DNA of 64,000 nucleotides from Bacillota bacterium (GCA_023444095.1 JAEZRP010000049.1:1-64000), one strand, 5' to 3'; counted from the first letter of the stretch, positions 1 through 9,350 are shown. The notes: generated by a model from the sequence alone, not told the origin. Numbers and translations are program-made.

Positions 1-60
1 GGTGCTCCAGTCCAGAATCACACCGACGCGCGCGCCGTGGGGATTTACTTTCTGACCCAT
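1..60 (-). CDS. rpsC: 30S ribosomal protein S3, N-terminal fragment
   Basis: First 20 codons of ribosomal protein S3, cut by the window edge. The start is the ATG at 58-60, and the peptide begins MGQKVNPHGARVG, the conserved N-terminus of bacterial S3. It lies 13 nt downstream of rplV in the S10 operon, the expected gene order. S3 forms part of the mRNA entry tunnel of the 30S subunit. Confidence 0.93.
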   Translation of the reverse strand, partial: MGQKVNPHGARVGVILDWST

Positions 61-73
61 CTTTTATCCTCCC

Positions 74-457
74 TCACTTCTGGTCAAGCACAATGGTAAT
101 GTGGCTGGTGTGCTTTTTGATCATGTCGGCGCGGCCGTGCGAGCGCGCCCAATACCGCTTGAGCGTGGGGCCCTGGTTGGCGTAGCACTCGGCCACGTAG
201 AGCATCTCGCGGTCCATCTCAAGGTTGTTCTCCGCGTTGGCAATGGCGGAGTTGAGAAGCTTTTCGACCACGGGAGAGGCGCTCTTGGGCGTGTACATCA
301 TGATCGCCAGCGCATCGTCCACGCGCTTTCCGCGAATCAGATCAAGCACGATCTGAACCTTGCGGGGCGCGACGCGCACGTACTTGGCAGAGGCGTGCGG
401 GCGCTTATCGGCGTTCAGTTTGCGCTGGGCGGCCTTCACTTTTTGACGAGTAGCCAT
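74..457 (-). CDS. rplV: 50S ribosomal protein L22
   Basis: Ribosomal protein L22 (127 aa), which lines the nascent-peptide exit tunnel and binds 23S rRNA. The core is recognisable: [20 protein letters not shown] near residues 24-43, and the C-terminal hairpin with the conserved [15 protein letters not shown] and the HITIVL end. Length is typical, with a short basic N-terminal extension. A purine-rich ribosome binding site (AAGGAGAGAG) precedes the ATG. It sits 18 nt after rpsS in the S10 operon. Confidence 0.97.
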   Translation of the reverse strand: MATRQKVKAAQRKLNADKRPHASAKYVRVAPRKVQIVLDLIRGKRVDDALAIMMYTPKSASPVVEKLLNSAIANAENNLEMDREMLYVAECYANQGPTLKRYWARSHGRADMIKKHTSHITIVLDQK

Positions 458-475
458 TCTTTCTCTCTCCTTCCG

Positions 476-754
476 TTACTTCCGGCCCGACGCTTTTTCC
501 CCGGCGTGTCCCCGGAAGGTGCGAGTGGGGGCGAATTCGCCGAACTTGTGGCCGATCATGTCCTCGGTGACGTAGACCGGCACGTGCTTTCTGCCGTCGT
601 GGACGGCAACCGTGTGGCCGATGAAATCAGGGAAGATGGTGGAGGAACGCGACCAGGTCTTGATGACCTTCTTGTCGCCGGCGGTGTTGAGCGCCTGAAC
701 GCGCTTCAAAAGCGCCTCCTGAATGAAGGGGCCCTTTTTGATCGATCTGCTCAT
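476..754 (-). CDS. rpsS: 30S ribosomal protein S19
   Basis: Ribosomal protein S19 (92 aa), a 30S head protein that binds 16S rRNA with S13. It begins [10 protein letters not shown] and contains [20 protein letters not shown] and the [12 protein letters not shown] signature, all conserved in S19. Length matches the family exactly. AAGGAGG stands 8 nt before the ATG. Fourth from the visible end of the S10 operon, between rplB and rplV. Confidence 0.98.
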   Translation of the reverse strand: MSRSIKKGPFIQEALLKRVQALNTAGDKKVIKTWSRSSTIFPDFIGHTVAVHDGRKHVPVYVTEDMIGHKFGEFAPTRTFRGHAGEKASGRK

Positions 755-773
755 GTGTTTGCCTCCTTTCGGC

Positions 774-1610
774 TTACTTGCGCTTGCTGCGCTTGCTGGC
801 GATCAGCTTGTCGGAATACTTGCGGTGCTTTCTGGTCTTGACGCCCTGCGTCTTCTTGCCCCAGGGGGACATGGGCGCGGGCATGCCGACGGGGCTCTTG
901 CCCTCGCCGCCGCCGTGCGGGTGATCGACCGGGTTCATGACAACGCCGCGGACGGTCGGGCGGATGCCCATGTGGCGCTTCCTTCCGGCCTTGCCGACGC
1001 GCACGTTCGAATGGTCGGTGTTGCCCACCTGGCCGATGGACGCACGGGCGGTCATCGAAACTTTGCGGACCTCGCCCGAGGGCAGGCGGATCTGGGCGTA
1101 GGCGCCCTCCTTGGCCATGACCTGCGCGGCGGTGCCGGCGGAGCGGACCATCTGGCCGCCGCGGCCGACCTTGATCTCCACGTTGTGGATCAGGGTTCCG
1201 AGCGGGATGTTGTTGATCGGCAGGCAGTTGCCGGGCTTGATGTCGGCGCTTTCACCGGACATGACGGTGTCTCCTACCTTGAGGCCAAGGGGCGCGAGGA
1301 TGTAGCTCTTCTCGCCGTCGGCGTAGAACAGAAGCGCGATGAAGCAGGTGCGGTTCGGATCGTACTCGATGGCCTTGACGGTCGCGGGGATGCCGTCCTT
1401 CTGGCGGCGGAAGTCGATCACGCGGTACTTGCGGCGCGCGCCGCCGCCCTGATGGCGAACCGTGATCTTGCCCTGCTTGTTGCGCCCCGCCTTGTGGCGA
1501 AGGTCGGTGGTCAGGCTCTTCTCGGGCGCCTTTTTGGTCAGCTCCTCGAACGTCAGAACCGACATCAAGCGCCTGGCCGGCGAGGTCGGCTTATAGACTC
1601 GAATTCCCAT
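774..1610 (-). CDS. rplB: 50S ribosomal protein L2
   Basis: Ribosomal protein L2 (278 aa), needed for subunit association and the peptidyl-transferase centre. The sequence starts [19 protein letters not shown] and carries the signature [15 protein letters not shown] near residues 226-240, including the conserved histidine tied to peptidyl-transferase activity. The C-terminus is basic and full length. It is followed by rpsS after 19 nt and preceded by rplW with a 67-nt gap, the longest inside this operon. Confidence 0.98.
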   Translation of the reverse strand: MGIRVYKPTSPARRLMSVLTFEELTKKAPEKSLTTDLRHKAGRNKQGKITVRHQGGGARRKYRVIDFRRQKDGIPATVKAIEYDPNRTCFIALLFYADGEKSYILAPLGLKVGDTVMSGESADIKPGNCLPINNIPLGTLIHNVEIKVGRGGQMVRSAGTAAQVMAKEGAYAQIRLPSGEVRKVSMTARASIGQVGNTDHSNVRVGKAGRKRHMGIRPTVRGVVMNPVDHPHGGGEGKSPVGMPAPMSPWGKKTQGVKTRKHRKYSDKLIASKRSKRK

Positions 1611-1677
1611 GTGGTTTCTCCCCTTTACATTCGCGGTTCCTTTTCGGCGAACCTACCTTTATTGAGGCGAAGAGGGT

Positions 1678-1986
1678 CTACGCCTCTTCCTCCTGCATGC
1701 CCTCGAAGAACGGGATTCCCTTGGAATCCTTCTTGAGGGTGACGATGGCCTTTTTCCGCTCGGGGCGGCGGCCCATGGTGCGGCCCTGGCGCTTCACCTT
1801 GCCCTGGACGCGCATGGTGTTCACGGAGTCGACCTTGACTCCCTCGAAGATTTCCTCAACCGCTTCCTTGATCTCTGTCTTGTTGGCGGAGACGGCGACC
1901 TCGAAGGTATACTTCTTGAGGGCCATCTCGTCGTAAGACTTCTCGGTGAGAACCGGGCGGATGATGACGTCGTATGCGCTCTTCAT
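1678..1986 (-). CDS. rplW: 50S ribosomal protein L23
   Basis: Ribosomal protein L23 (102 aa), at the exit of the polypeptide tunnel, where it docks trigger factor and SRP. The family pattern is clear: [19 protein letters not shown] at the N-terminus, then [20 protein letters not shown] and a basic [20 protein letters not shown] stretch. The ATG overlaps the stop of rplD by 4 bases (ATGA at 1983-1986), so translation of the two is probably coupled. Confidence 0.97.
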   Translation of the reverse strand: MKSAYDVIIRPVLTEKSYDEMALKKYTFEVAVSANKTEIKEAVEEIFEGVKVDSVNTMRVQGKVKRQGRTMGRRPERKKAIVTLKKDSKGIPFFEGMQEEEA

Positions 1987-2609
1987 TCTGCGTAAACCTC
2001 CTCGACCGATTCGACGGCATCCTTCGCGAAGATGATTCTGTCGCAGTTCAGGATGTCGTAGACATTGAGGGACCCGACGAAGGTCGTCTTGACGCCCTGA
2101 ATGTTAGAGCTCGCGCGGACCATCATGGGATCAGCTTCCTTGGTGACGATGAGCGCCTTCTTCTGGACGCCGAGGGCCTCGAGCATCTTGATGACGTTCT
2201 TGGTCTTGGCTTCCTGAAGCGCGAGCGCGTCCACGACGATCATTTCGCTCTCCTGAGCCTTGGCGGAGAGCGCCGACTTCATGGCGAGGCGGCGGATCTT
2301 CCTGGGGACCGAGATGCGGTAGTCGCGGGGCTTCGGCGCGAAGACGACGCCGCCGTGGGTGAACTGGGGGGCGCGGCGGCCGTGATGGCGCGCGTTGCCT
2401 GTGCCTTTCTGGCGATAGATCTTGCGCCCGCCGCCCCGAACCTCTTCGCGGTTGAGGGTCGACTGCGTGCCCTGGCGCTGCGCGTTCTGATAGGCCCTGA
2501 CGACCTGATGCATCGCGAACACGTGGGGTTCAAGGCCGAAAACCTCGTCGGAGAGGGTCATCTCGCCGACCGGGGCGCCTTGCATGTTGTACACTTTCAC
2601 ATTCGGCAT
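1983..2609 (-). CDS. rplD: 50S ribosomal protein L4
   Basis: Ribosomal protein L4 (208 aa), a tunnel-wall protein; in several bacteria it also represses the S10 operon. The reading frame stays open further upstream, but homology starts at the ATG at 2607-2609 ([17 protein letters not shown]), which has AAGGAGG about 5-6 nt ahead. Conserved parts include the arginine-rich loop with [19 protein letters not shown] (residues about 63-81) and [13 protein letters not shown]. It overlaps rplW by 4 bases and follows rplC after 14 nt. Confidence 0.96.
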   Translation of the reverse strand: MPNVKVYNMQGAPVGEMTLSDEVFGLEPHVFAMHQVVRAYQNAQRQGTQSTLNREEVRGGGRKIYRQKGTGNARHHGRRAPQFTHGGVVFAPKPRDYRISVPRKIRRLAMKSALSAKAQESEMIVVDALALQEAKTKNVIKMLEALGVQKKALIVTKEADPMMVRASSNIQGVKTTFVGSLNVYDILNCDRIIFAKDAVESVEEVYAE

Positions 2610-2623
2610 TTTGTGCGTCCTCC

Positions 2624-3265
2624 TTAAGCCTTGACCGCGTCGCGAACCATCACGAGGCTGCCGTTCGCGCCGGGGATGGCGCCCTTGATCATGATGAGAT
2701 TGCGCTCGGCGTCCACCCTGACGACCTCGAGGTTCTGGATGGTGACCTGCTCGCCGCCGTACTGGCCGGGCATCTTCTTGTTCTTGAAGACGCGCGAAGG
2801 ATCGGAGTTGGCGGAGAGGGAGCCGACGCCCCTGTGGTATTTGGAGCCGTGGGCCATGGGGCCGGTCGACTGGTTCCACCTTTGAATGACGCCGGTGAAG
2901 CCGTGGCCCTTGGAGATGCCGATCGCGTCGACCTTGTCGCCCTCCGAGAACACGTCGCACTTGATTTCGTCGCCCACTTTGTAGGAGGAGATGTCCTCCA
3001 GGCGGAGCTCTCTCAGGTGGCGGGCGGGAGTCACGCCGGCCTTGGTGAAATGACCGAGCTCGGGCTTGTTGAGCAGTTTCTTCGCCCTCTGATCCGAGAG
3101 CTCGCCGAAACCGACCTGAACAGCTTCATAACCGTCGGTCTTCGCGGTCTTGACCTGCGTGACTTTGCAGGGGCCCGCCTCGACCACGGTGACCGGCACG
3201 AGACGTCCGTCGGAGACGAAAATCTGAGTCATGCCGATCTTCTTGCCGAGAATTGCCTTTTTCAT
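2624..3265 (-). CDS. rplC: 50S ribosomal protein L3
   Basis: Ribosomal protein L3 (213 aa), an early assembly protein near the peptidyl-transferase centre. It opens [16 protein letters not shown] and contains the family signature [20 protein letters not shown] (residues about 120-139) followed by [20 protein letters not shown]. Length is normal for bacterial L3. GAGGTG lies 5 nt before the ATG. Second gene of the operon, 36 nt after rpsJ. Confidence 0.98.
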   Translation of the reverse strand: MKKAILGKKIGMTQIFVSDGRLVPVTVVEAGPCKVTQVKTAKTDGYEAVQVGFGELSDQRAKKLLNKPELGHFTKAGVTPARHLRELRLEDISSYKVGDEIKCDVFSEGDKVDAIGISKGHGFTGVIQRWNQSTGPMAHGSKYHRGVGSLSANSDPSRVFKNKKMPGQYGGEQVTIQNLEVVRVDAERNLIMIKGAIPGANGSLVMVRDAVKA

Positions 3266-3301
3266 CGTTGCACCTCAATTCAATGTATCAGATGAAGCTT
3301 A

Positions 3302-3610
3302 TTAAAGCTTGATCTCGATTTCGACGCCCGCCGGGAGATCGAGCTTGGTAAGCGCGTCCACGGTGCGGGGGGTGGGGCTGAGGATGTCGATCAGCCTCTT
3401 GTGCGTCCTCATCTCAAACTGCTCGCGGCTGTCCTTGTGCTTGTGCGGGGAGCGGAGAATGGTCACGATCTCCTTCTCGGTCGGAAGCGGGATAGGACCC
3501 GAGACGCGGGAGCCGGTCCTCTTCGCGGTCTCCGCGATGCGGGCGGCGGACTGATCGATGAGGGTGTGCTCGTAAGCCTTCAACTTGATGCGAATCTTCT
3601 GGTTGGCCAT
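3302..3610 (-). CDS. rpsJ: 30S ribosomal protein S10
   Basis: Ribosomal protein S10 (102 aa), a 30S head protein that also partners NusB in antitermination. Conserved text: [38 protein letters not shown] and [21 protein letters not shown] is 8 nt before the ATG. It is the first gene of the operon; a consensus promoter lies about 195 nt upstream, leaving a long untranslated leader. Confidence 0.98.
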   Translation of the reverse strand: MANQKIRIKLKAYEHTLIDQSAARIAETAKRTGSRVSGPIPLPTEKEIVTILRSPHKHKDSREQFEMRTHKRLIDILSPTPRTVDALTKLDLPAGVEIEIKL

Positions 3611-3803
3611 GTGGTATTCCTCCTGTCGAACTCATGCACACGCTGCCGGGCGTGTCCTATGTTTTTTCATTCGACGGGCGTAAGCTCGTCGTCCGATTGG
3701 CGGACTGGTCCCCGGAAATGACCGGCGTCGGCACCGCCGCAACCTCCCGGTTCATCCCTCTGCCGGCTGAAAGGCATAAAGATGCCCCAGCGCAAGCCTT
3801 ATT
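3611..3803 (-). promoter_or_regulatory. Long 5' leader of the S10 operon
   Basis: About 190 nt of GC-rich untranslated sequence separate the probable -10 box from rpsJ. Long S10-operon leaders are used in many bacteria for feedback by L4, but I could not match this one to a known L4 leader fold by eye, so a regulatory role is inference. Confidence 0.4.
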
Positions 3804-3832
3804 ATTATACACCGTGCGCCGGGGCACCGCAA
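3804..3832 (-). promoter_or_regulatory. Promoter of the S10 operon
   Basis: On the minus strand a TTGCGG -35 box (3827-3832) and a perfect TATAAT -10 box (3804-3809) are separated by exactly 17 nt. It is the only good sigma-A promoter between the DUF4097 gene and rpsJ. Confidence 0.75.
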
Positions 3833-3876
3833 ATGTTTTTTCGTCACTCTATGTTATTTTTTTGATAAATGTGCAG

Positions 3877-4860
3877 TTATTCCTCGAACGTCAGCCTGAT
3901 GTCGCCGGAGGTGGTCGTGACAGCGATGGTTTTGCTACCGCCGTAGCTCTCGTCCGGAAGGTCGTTCCTGCCAGAAACGGTTCCCGTCCGGATCGTGTAG
4001 TCGCGCACGTTTCCGGGAAGAACGCCCGTTACGTCGCCGGAGACGGTTCCGAATGTATAGGCGGCTGCCGACGTATCCGAAAGCTTGATCTCGCCCGAGG
4101 TGGTTGTGGCGGAGATTTCGCCCTCGCCGGAGGCCGCGGCCGCGCCGCTCAGGCGGATATCGCCCGACACGCTGCCGAGCGCGAAGCCCTGCGCGTCAAC
4201 CTCCGAGATGGAGACGGAGCCGGAAGTCGAGGTCGCCTTGACCGTGCCGCCGACCGCGAGATCCAAAAGCGCGATCGCGCCGCTCGTGGTACCCGCCTTA
4301 CAATCGCCCGCGATCGCCATTTCCCTCGCGTCGAGCTCGCCCGAAGTCGAGGAAAGCGTCAGGGAGCCCGCGCTTCCCCGCGCTTCGACGTCGCCGCTGG
4401 TTGTGCCGATCGCGAGCTCATTCGCCACGGAGACTTCCCAGAGCGCGACGTCGCCGGAGGTCGAGAAGAGCTCCGCGCTCGCGAGTTCGCCCGGCACGCG
4501 CACGACGATATTGCGGTCGTCGTGCCACGTAAGACCGATGCAGTCGACCCATCGCCGGTCGTCGTACTGCCTCATGATCAAGATACCGTTTTCGACCGTC
4601 ACATCGACGCCCTCGCGGTCCCCCTCGAAGTAGGTGATCTCCACCTTGTCCCCGTCGCCACGTTCCACGATCACCTCCGCGGAGATCGACTCGACGCGCA
4701 GCGCGCCGATCGTGTCCGCGTCGTACGCGCCCGTGCGCACTTCGACGGTCGATTTGAGGTCGTCAAAGCCTCCCATGGCGTATCCCACACCGAACAGGAT
4801 CGCGCCCACGATGAGCAGGCTCAGGCCGATCCTGGCCCAGGTCTTCTTCCGATTCTTCAT
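3877..4860 (-). CDS. DUF4097-family beta-helix membrane-anchored protein
   Basis: Protein of 327 aa with a single N-terminal membrane segment (residues about 8-27) and a long repetitive beta domain. The repeats are built on a TSG(D/E/S) motif (STSGDVALWE, TTSGDVEARG, STSGELDARE, TTSGAIALLD, STSGSVSISE) every 15-20 residues, typical of DUF4097 'adhesin-like' beta-strand repeats. It probably faces the outside of the membrane. It is the last gene of a PadR-DUF1700-DUF4097 operon, 4 nt after the DUF1700 gene, with AAGGAGA before the ATG. The biochemical function of the family is not established; a link to envelope stress is inference from the operon type. Confidence 0.85.
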   Translation of the reverse strand: MKNRKKTWARIGLSLLIVGAILFGVGYAMGGFDDLKSTVEVRTGAYDADTIGALRVESISAEVIVERGDGDKVEITYFEGDREGVDVTVENGILIMRQYDDRRWVDCIGLTWHDDRNIVVRVPGELASAELFSTSGDVALWEVSVANELAIGTTSGDVEARGSAGSLTLSSTSGELDAREMAIAGDCKAGTTSGAIALLDLAVGGTVKATSTSGSVSISEVDAQGFALGSVSGDIRLSGAAAASGEGEISATTTSGEIKLSDTSAAAYTFGTVSGDVTGVLPGNVRDYTIRTGTVSGRNDLPDESYGGSKTIAVTTTSGDIRLTFEE

Positions 4861-4864
4861 ATTA

Positions 4865-5455
4865 TTAATATCTCCTTCCCATTGCCAGTCTCTTGATCAT
4901 CCGCGCCATGCCGCGCCACGCGGCGACGCACCACTTGGTTGCTTCCAAGACGCCGAGTGCCAGAAGAACCGCAAGCCCCGCGCCCGCGAGCGCGGCGCCC
5001 GCGTTCAGAAGTCCGCCCGCCGTGAACGAGACGCCCACGACCGCAAGGACCGCCGCCGCGGCGACCGAGAGAACCGCCGCCCAGAGAGATGCGTCCACCA
5101 CAAGCACGAGCGCGTATGCGAGCAGCACCACTGCCACGATCACGACCACGATCGCCAGGAGGATCGGCAACCATACCGGCGTTCCCAGAAGGATCAGCAC
5201 AGCCGCGAATCCCCGAAACCGCGCGCGCCTTTTCACCCGTCTTCTGACGAGCGCCGTCACCGGCTGATCCATCAGAATTTCTCCCGCGATCTCGGCGGGC
5301 GCGCCCACCGCGGCCACGGCTTCTTCCTCGCGCATCCCCTCGTCCATGTGATCCGAAATCAGCTCGTCGTAGAACTGAACCGATCTCTCGATCTCCCCCT
5401 CGTCGAGCCCGCGCAGCTCCCCGCGCAGAAGGCCCGCGAACTCAAGCCTCGTCAT
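4865..5455 (-). CDS. DUF1700 (HAAS-type) membrane protein
   Basis: Protein of 196 aa with an N-terminal helical domain of about 65 residues (MTRLEFAGLLRGEL, then FYDELISDHMDEGM, AVGAPAEIAGEIL), which is the DUF1700/HAAS signature, followed by about four hydrophobic segments from residue 80 onward. Such proteins are regularly encoded with a PadR repressor and are thought to act as membrane sensors or partners of it. It overlaps the end of padR by 14 bases and is 4 nt from the DUF4097 gene, so the three genes form one transcript. Confidence 0.87.
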   Translation of the reverse strand: MTRLEFAGLLRGELRGLDEGEIERSVQFYDELISDHMDEGMREEEAVAAVGAPAEIAGEILMDQPVTALVRRRVKRRARFRGFAAVLILLGTPVWLPILLAIVVVIVAVVLLAYALVLVVDASLWAAVLSVAAAAVLAVVGVSFTAGGLLNAGAALAGAGLAVLLALGVLEATKWCVAAWRGMARMIKRLAMGRRY

Positions 5456-5768
5456 CGGCTGTCCCTTCCTCCCTGATATAGTCGTAGATGGCGCTCATTT
5501 CCCGCCACTCCTCCAGAAACCGCGCGATCCGCTCCCGGCCCTCGCCCGTGATGGCGTAGTACTTTCTGAGCCGCCCGCCCGTCTCCTTCGCGTACTCCGT
5601 GACGCAGCCCGCTGCCTCCAGCCGCCGGAGGATGGGATACAGCGTCGACTCCGATATGTCGATCCGTCCAGCGAGCGACTTCACAATCGCGTAGCCGTAG
5701 GAGTCCTCCGTCGACAGCGCCTTCAGCACGCACACGTCCAACAGCCCGCGCTTCAACTGTGCATCCAT
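5442..5768 (-). CDS. PadR family transcriptional regulator
   Basis: PadR-type repressor of 108 aa. The winged helix is complete: KRGLLDVCVLKALSTEDSYG, then the recognition helix region SESTLYPILRRLEAAGCV and the wing ETGGRLRKYYAITGEG. Length is that of the short PadR subgroup with one C-terminal dimerisation helix. First gene of the operon; a strong promoter begins about 25 nt upstream and contains a CTAT..ATAG inverted pair, a possible auto-operator. Confidence 0.93.
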   Translation of the reverse strand: MDAQLKRGLLDVCVLKALSTEDSYGYAIVKSLAGRIDISESTLYPILRRLEAAGCVTEYAKETGGRLRKYYAITGEGRERIARFLEEWREMSAIYDYIREEGTADDEA

Positions 5769-5791
5769 GCGAATACCTCCCGTCGCGCAGT

Positions 5792-5820
5792 ACTATACAT
5801 CGCATAGCATTCGTTGTCAA
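5792..5820 (-). promoter_or_regulatory. Promoter of the PadR operon
   Basis: Minus-strand TTGACA (5815-5820) and TATAGT (5792-5797) with a 17-nt spacer. The spacer and -10 carry CTAT and ATAG half-sites that could serve PadR autoregulation. Confidence 0.8.
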
Positions 5821-5858
5821 GGGCTTGCAACCTGCATTCGAGAAAATTCTGACCATGA

Positions 5859-5887
5859 TTGACATATATCCGACGGGGTTATACAAT
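5859..5887 (+). promoter_or_regulatory. Promoter of ftsH
   Basis: TTGACA (5859-5864), 17-nt spacer, TACAAT (5882-5887). It leaves a leader of about 85 nt before the ftsH start. Confidence 0.8.
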
Positions 5888-5980
5888 ATGAGCAGGTGCG
5901 TCGACCGAATTGCATTCCGATCGGCGCGGTCGCCCGGCGGCTTCGCCGAAAGCGGAGCTTTGGGCAGAGGAGGTAATGAT

Positions 5981-7903
5981 ATGCAGGAACTCCCTCCGCA
6001 CAGAAAGCCACTCATCTGGTACTCCGTCGCAGCCGTCATTCTGGTGCTTCTCTTTAACACGCTCGTGGTCCCGCAGATAAACGCGGCGAAGGTCAAAGAG
6101 GTGGACTATCTGACGTTTCTCCAGATGGTGGAGAACGGCGAGGTCAGCAAGGTAGACGTTCAAGATAACCAGCTCGTTTTTGCAGGCAAGGACGAAAAGA
6201 CATATTATCGCACGGGTCGGATCGAGGACCGCGAGCTGGTCGACCGTCTGTATGCGGCCAAGGTCGGCTTCGCAACCGAGATCGTGGAGGAGACGAGTCC
6301 GATTCTGACGCTGCTTATCAGCTGGGTCTTTCCGGTGTTGCTCTTCGTGGTTCTGGGGCAGTTTCTCATGAAGCGCATGTCGAAGGGTTTGGGCGACGCG
6401 AACACCATGATGTTCGGAAAGCCGGGCTCCGGCGCGAAGGTGTATGTGAAATCCGTCGACGGCATCAAGTTTTCGGACGTCGCGGGCGAGGACGAGGCGA
6501 AGGACCTCCTGCGCGAGATCGTGGACTTCCTCCACAATCCCGGCAAATACCGCGAGATCGGCGCGGCGATGCCCAAGGGCGCGCTGCTCGTGGGACCGCC
6601 CGGCACGGGCAAGACGCTCCTCGCCAAGGCCGTGGCGGGCGAGGCGGACGTGCCGTTTTTCTCCATTTCGGGTTCTGAGTTCGTCGAGATGTTCGTCGGC
6701 ATGGGCGCGGCGAAGGTGCGCGACCTTTTCAAGCAGGCAAACGAAAAGGCGCCCTGCATCGTGTTCATCGACGAAATCGACGCCATCGGTCAGAAGCGCG
6801 AGGGCAGGATCGGCGGAAACGACGAGCGCGAGCAGACGCTGAACCAGCTATTGACCGAGATGGACGGCTTTGACGGTACGAAGGGCGTGGTCATTCTGGC
6901 CGCGACGAACCGACCCGAGTCGCTCGATCCGGCGCTCCTTCGGCCGGGGCGCTTCGACCGGCGCGTGCCCGTCGAGCTTCCCGATCAGAAGGGACGCGAG
7001 GAGATTCTAAAGGTCCACGCCAAGAAGATTCGCCACGATCCGAACATCAACTTCAACGCCATCGCGCGCGCGGCAGCGGGCACGTCGGGCGCGGAGCTCG
7101 CGAACATCGTCAACGAGGCGGCGCTGCGCGCCGTGCGCGAGGGGCGAAGCGCCGCGACGCAGGCGGACCTTGAGGAATCCATCGAGGTGGTGCTCGCGGG
7201 CTACCAGAAGAAGAACCGCATCCTCTCCGACCACGAGCGCGAGATCGTCGCCTATCACGAGATCGGCCACGCGCTCGTCGCCGCGAAGCAGTCGAACTCC
7301 GCGCCGGTTCACAAGATCACCATCATCCCGCGCACCTCCGGCGCGCTCGGGTACACCATGCAGGTGGATGAGAACGAGCACTTCCTCATGAGCAAGGAGG
7401 AGCTCGAAAACAAAATCGCGACCATCACCGGCGGCCGCGCCGCCGAGGAGATCGTGTTTGGCTCCATCACCACCGGGGCCTCCAACGATATTGAAACCGC
7501 GACCCGGCTCGCACGCGCCATGATCACCCGCTACGGCATGTCAGACGAGTTCGGCATGGTCGCGATGGAGACCGTCACAAACCAGTACCTCGGCGGCGAC
7601 ACCACGCTCGCCTGCTCCGCCGAAACCCAGTCCCGAATCGACGAGAAGGTCAAGGAGCTCATCTCCCGGCAGCACGACAAGGCCCGCCAGATTATCCGCG
7701 ACAACGGAGAAAAGCTTCACGAGCTCGCCGCCTACCTCTGCGAACACGAAACGATCACGGGCGAGGAGTTCATGGCGATCCTGCGGGGCGAAATCAAGGT
7801 CGAGCCCTCGCCGAAGTGCCTGCGTACGATGGGGAGCGTGGGTTTGCTCGGCGGCGGGAATGGAGGGACGCTCGGGGACTCTGCCCCCGAGACCCCCGCT
7901 TAA
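5981..7903 (+). CDS. ftsH: ATP-dependent zinc metalloprotease FtsH
   Basis: Membrane-bound AAA+ protease of 640 aa that extracts and degrades membrane and regulatory proteins. The frame is open upstream, but AGAGGAGGT lies 7 nt before the ATG at 5981, which gives the usual N-terminus. Order of parts: TM1 (about 9-29), small extracytoplasmic domain, TM2 (about 107-130), AAA module with Walker A GPPGTGKT (near 205) and Walker B FIDEIDA, SRH region, then zinc site HEIGH near 426 (HEAGH in most homologues). The last residues ([12 protein letters not shown]) are encoded inside a repeat element, so the tail is probably recent. It is a single-gene transcript. Confidence 0.96.
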   Translation: MQELPPHRKPLIWYSVAAVILVLLFNTLVVPQINAAKVKEVDYLTFLQMVENGEVSKVDVQDNQLVFAGKDEKTYYRTGRIEDRELVDRLYAAKVGFATEIVEETSPILTLLISWVFPVLLFVVLGQFLMKRMSKGLGDANTMMFGKPGSGAKVYVKSVDGIKFSDVAGEDEAKDLLREIVDFLHNPGKYREIGAAMPKGALLVGPPGTGKTLLAKAVAGEADVPFFSISGSEFVEMFVGMGAAKVRDLFKQANEKAPCIVFIDEIDAIGQKREGRIGGNDEREQTLNQLLTEMDGFDGTKGVVILAATNRPESLDPALLRPGRFDRRVPVELPDQKGREEILKVHAKKIRHDPNINFNAIARAAAGTSGAELANIVNEAALRAVREGRSAATQADLEESIEVVLAGYQKKNRILSDHEREIVAYHEIGHALVAAKQSNSAPVHKITIIPRTSGALGYTMQVDENEHFLMSKEELENKIATITGGRAAEEIVFGSITTGASNDIETATRLARAMITRYGMSDEFGMVAMETVTNQYLGGDTTLACSAETQSRIDEKVKELISRQHDKARQIIRDNGEKLHELAAYLCEHETITGEEFMAILRGEIKVEPSPKCLRTMGSVGLLGGGNGGTLGDSAPETPA

Positions 7904-7995
7904 GGACCAGCATCTGTTAAGCATCCCGGACCAAGGATGAAAAAGATTGATTTGTCGGTCGCTCGCGGGCGCAGCCCCGAGCGACCGAGTTTGCT
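7871..7995 (+). repeat. Three-hairpin 3' element, copy 1 (end of ftsH)
   Basis: Module A is a palindrome with CTCGGGG and CCCCGAG arms (7871-7891). Module B has CTTAA..TTAAG arms (about 7899-7923). Module C is a long hairpin with a TCGGTCGCTC stem (7955-7988), followed by TTTGCTTTT. Module A lies inside the ftsH frame and B starts at its stop codon. Probably the transcription terminator between ftsH and the convergent sigma gene. Confidence 0.7.
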
Positions 7996-8010
7996 TTTGG
8001 GAGCGGGTCC

Positions 8011-9261
8011 CTACGGCACGTAGTCGGTAAGGCAGTCGTACCAATGGACGAACGTTTTCCCATTGACGGTGATCCGTTCGTTCTCCGGCATGCGCTCCGA
8101 CCACTTCCCGCCGTAGCGCTCCTTTTTCCAGTCGTCGGCGTTGAATCTGCGCCACAGGATGGTGCGGCCGTTTCGGTCGATATATTGCTCGACGGCAATT
8201 CCGGCGTCGTAGTCGTCGACCTGGAAGAGGCATACCGTGTCGTATTCCCTTCCGCCCAGCGCGACCGCATATCGCCCGACGACGTCTATCGCCTCGTGCT
8301 CGCGCGCGGCGGTCACGCGGGAGCCGTCCCGGACGATCTCGCCCCTGGCGGCCAAGTCGATCTCGTATCCGCAGTTGTCCGGGCCAAAACCCCACGTCTT
8401 GATGAAGTCGTCGCCGTCGAGAAACGTGATCGTGCGCTTGACGTCCCCATCCATGTGCGTCTCGGCGAGGATGCGGCAATGGGTGTCGGTCCGCTGCATG
8501 ACAAAGGAGCGCCTGACCGTCTCATCGTCCAGGTAATCCTTTGTGACCGCCTCCACCTCCACGCCCTCGACGCCGTGTACGCTCGCCTTTCCGGCGACCG
8601 CCACCTCGACGAAATTCGTCATCTTCCTCTCCGGGAAATCGTACATCGCCCAGTTGACGCGCTGGCCCAGCCTCGGAATGATGAACCAGCTCGGCGACTC
8701 CTCCAGCCTCACCGGAAACGGCGCGAGCGCGCTTTCACAGATCGTATACTCCGGCATGACCTCTGGCAGCTTCCTCATGAAAATCTCTCCCCTCATGGAA
8801 ATCGGATAGGCGTCGCGGAAACGCCCGCGCGCGGCGTGGAGGCGGCTTTTCACCGTGCCCTCCGGTACGCCCAGCCTTTGCGCGATGTCCGCGACGGACT
8901 GGTCGCAAAGGTAGAAGCGGGAGAGGAGCTCCCGGTCGCGCGCGTTGAGCGCGTCGAGCGCGTCAGAGACGTCCGCGCGGCGCGGCGGATGCGCGAGGTT
9001 CCCCGGGCGGATCTGCTCGAGAAGCGCGTCTCTGCGGTAGCGCGCGCGGTAGAAGTCGCGGATCTGATTGCGCGCGATCTGGATGATCCATGCCTGAAAC
9101 CGATCCGGGTCCGAAAGCGCGTCCATCGAGCGGTACGCCTTCAGGCACGCCTCCTGCACCACGTCCTCCGCGTCCTGACGCGTGGAAATTTTAAGGTTGG
9201 CAAGCCGGAGCATCGCCCCGCGCGCGGCGGCAAGCCGTGCCTCGAATTCGTCCCGTTTCAA
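8011..9261 (-). CDS. ECF-like sigma-70 factor with large C-terminal domain
   Basis: Protein of about 416 aa. Residues 1-75 are sigma region 2 (TRQDAEDVVQEACLKAYRSM, RFQAWIIQIARNQIRDFYRA). Residues 95-145 are region 4 (LSRFYLCDQSVADIAQRLGV, then EGTVKSRLHAARGRFR). After that comes about 260 aa with no motif I recognise. It contains FVEVAVAGKAS, a YLDDETVRRSFVM stretch and ends in WYDCLTDYV. The TTG at 9259-9261 is preferred because GGGAGG is 8 nt upstream; a GTG three codons earlier abuts that site. No anti-sigma gene is adjacent, so the C-terminal part may regulate the factor in cis (inference). Converges on ftsH. Confidence 0.85.
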   Translation of the reverse strand: MKRDEFEARLAAARGAMLRLANLKISTRQDAEDVVQEACLKAYRSMDALSDPDRFQAWIIQIARNQIRDFYRARYRRDALLEQIRPGNLAHPPRRADVSDALDALNARDRELLSRFYLCDQSVADIAQRLGVPEGTVKSRLHAARGRFRDAYPISMRGEIFMRKLPEVMPEYTICESALAPFPVRLEESPSWFIIPRLGQRVNWAMYDFPERKMTNFVEVAVAGKASVHGVEGVEVEAVTKDYLDDETVRRSFVMQRTDTHCRILAETHMDGDVKRTITFLDGDDFIKTWGFGPDNCGYEIDLAARGEIVRDGSRVTAAREHEAIDVVGRYAVALGGREYDTVCLFQVDDYDAGIAVEQYIDRNGRTILWRRFNADDWKKERYGGKWSERMPENERITVNGKTFVHWYDCLTDYVP

Positions 9262-9320
9262 CTCTCCCACCTCCCTTCGCCCATGAAGACGCTTGCCCGA
9301 GCGGCCGAGGTTCGAATCGA

Positions 9321-9349
9321 CAAAAAATCCCGCCGAAAAACGGCGGGAC
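9321..9349 (-). terminator. Terminator of the tRNA operon
   Basis: Minus-strand hairpin with CCCGCCG and CGGCGGG arms, a short T-rich loop and ATTTTTTG after it, just beyond the 3' end of tRNA-Asp. Confidence 0.85.
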
Positions 9350-9350
9350 G

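Noticed and set aside
1983..2960. Long 325-aa version of ribosomal protein L4
   Set aside because: The N-terminal 117 residues are rplC read in another phase; L4 homology starts at the ATG at 2607-2609 with its own ribosome binding site.
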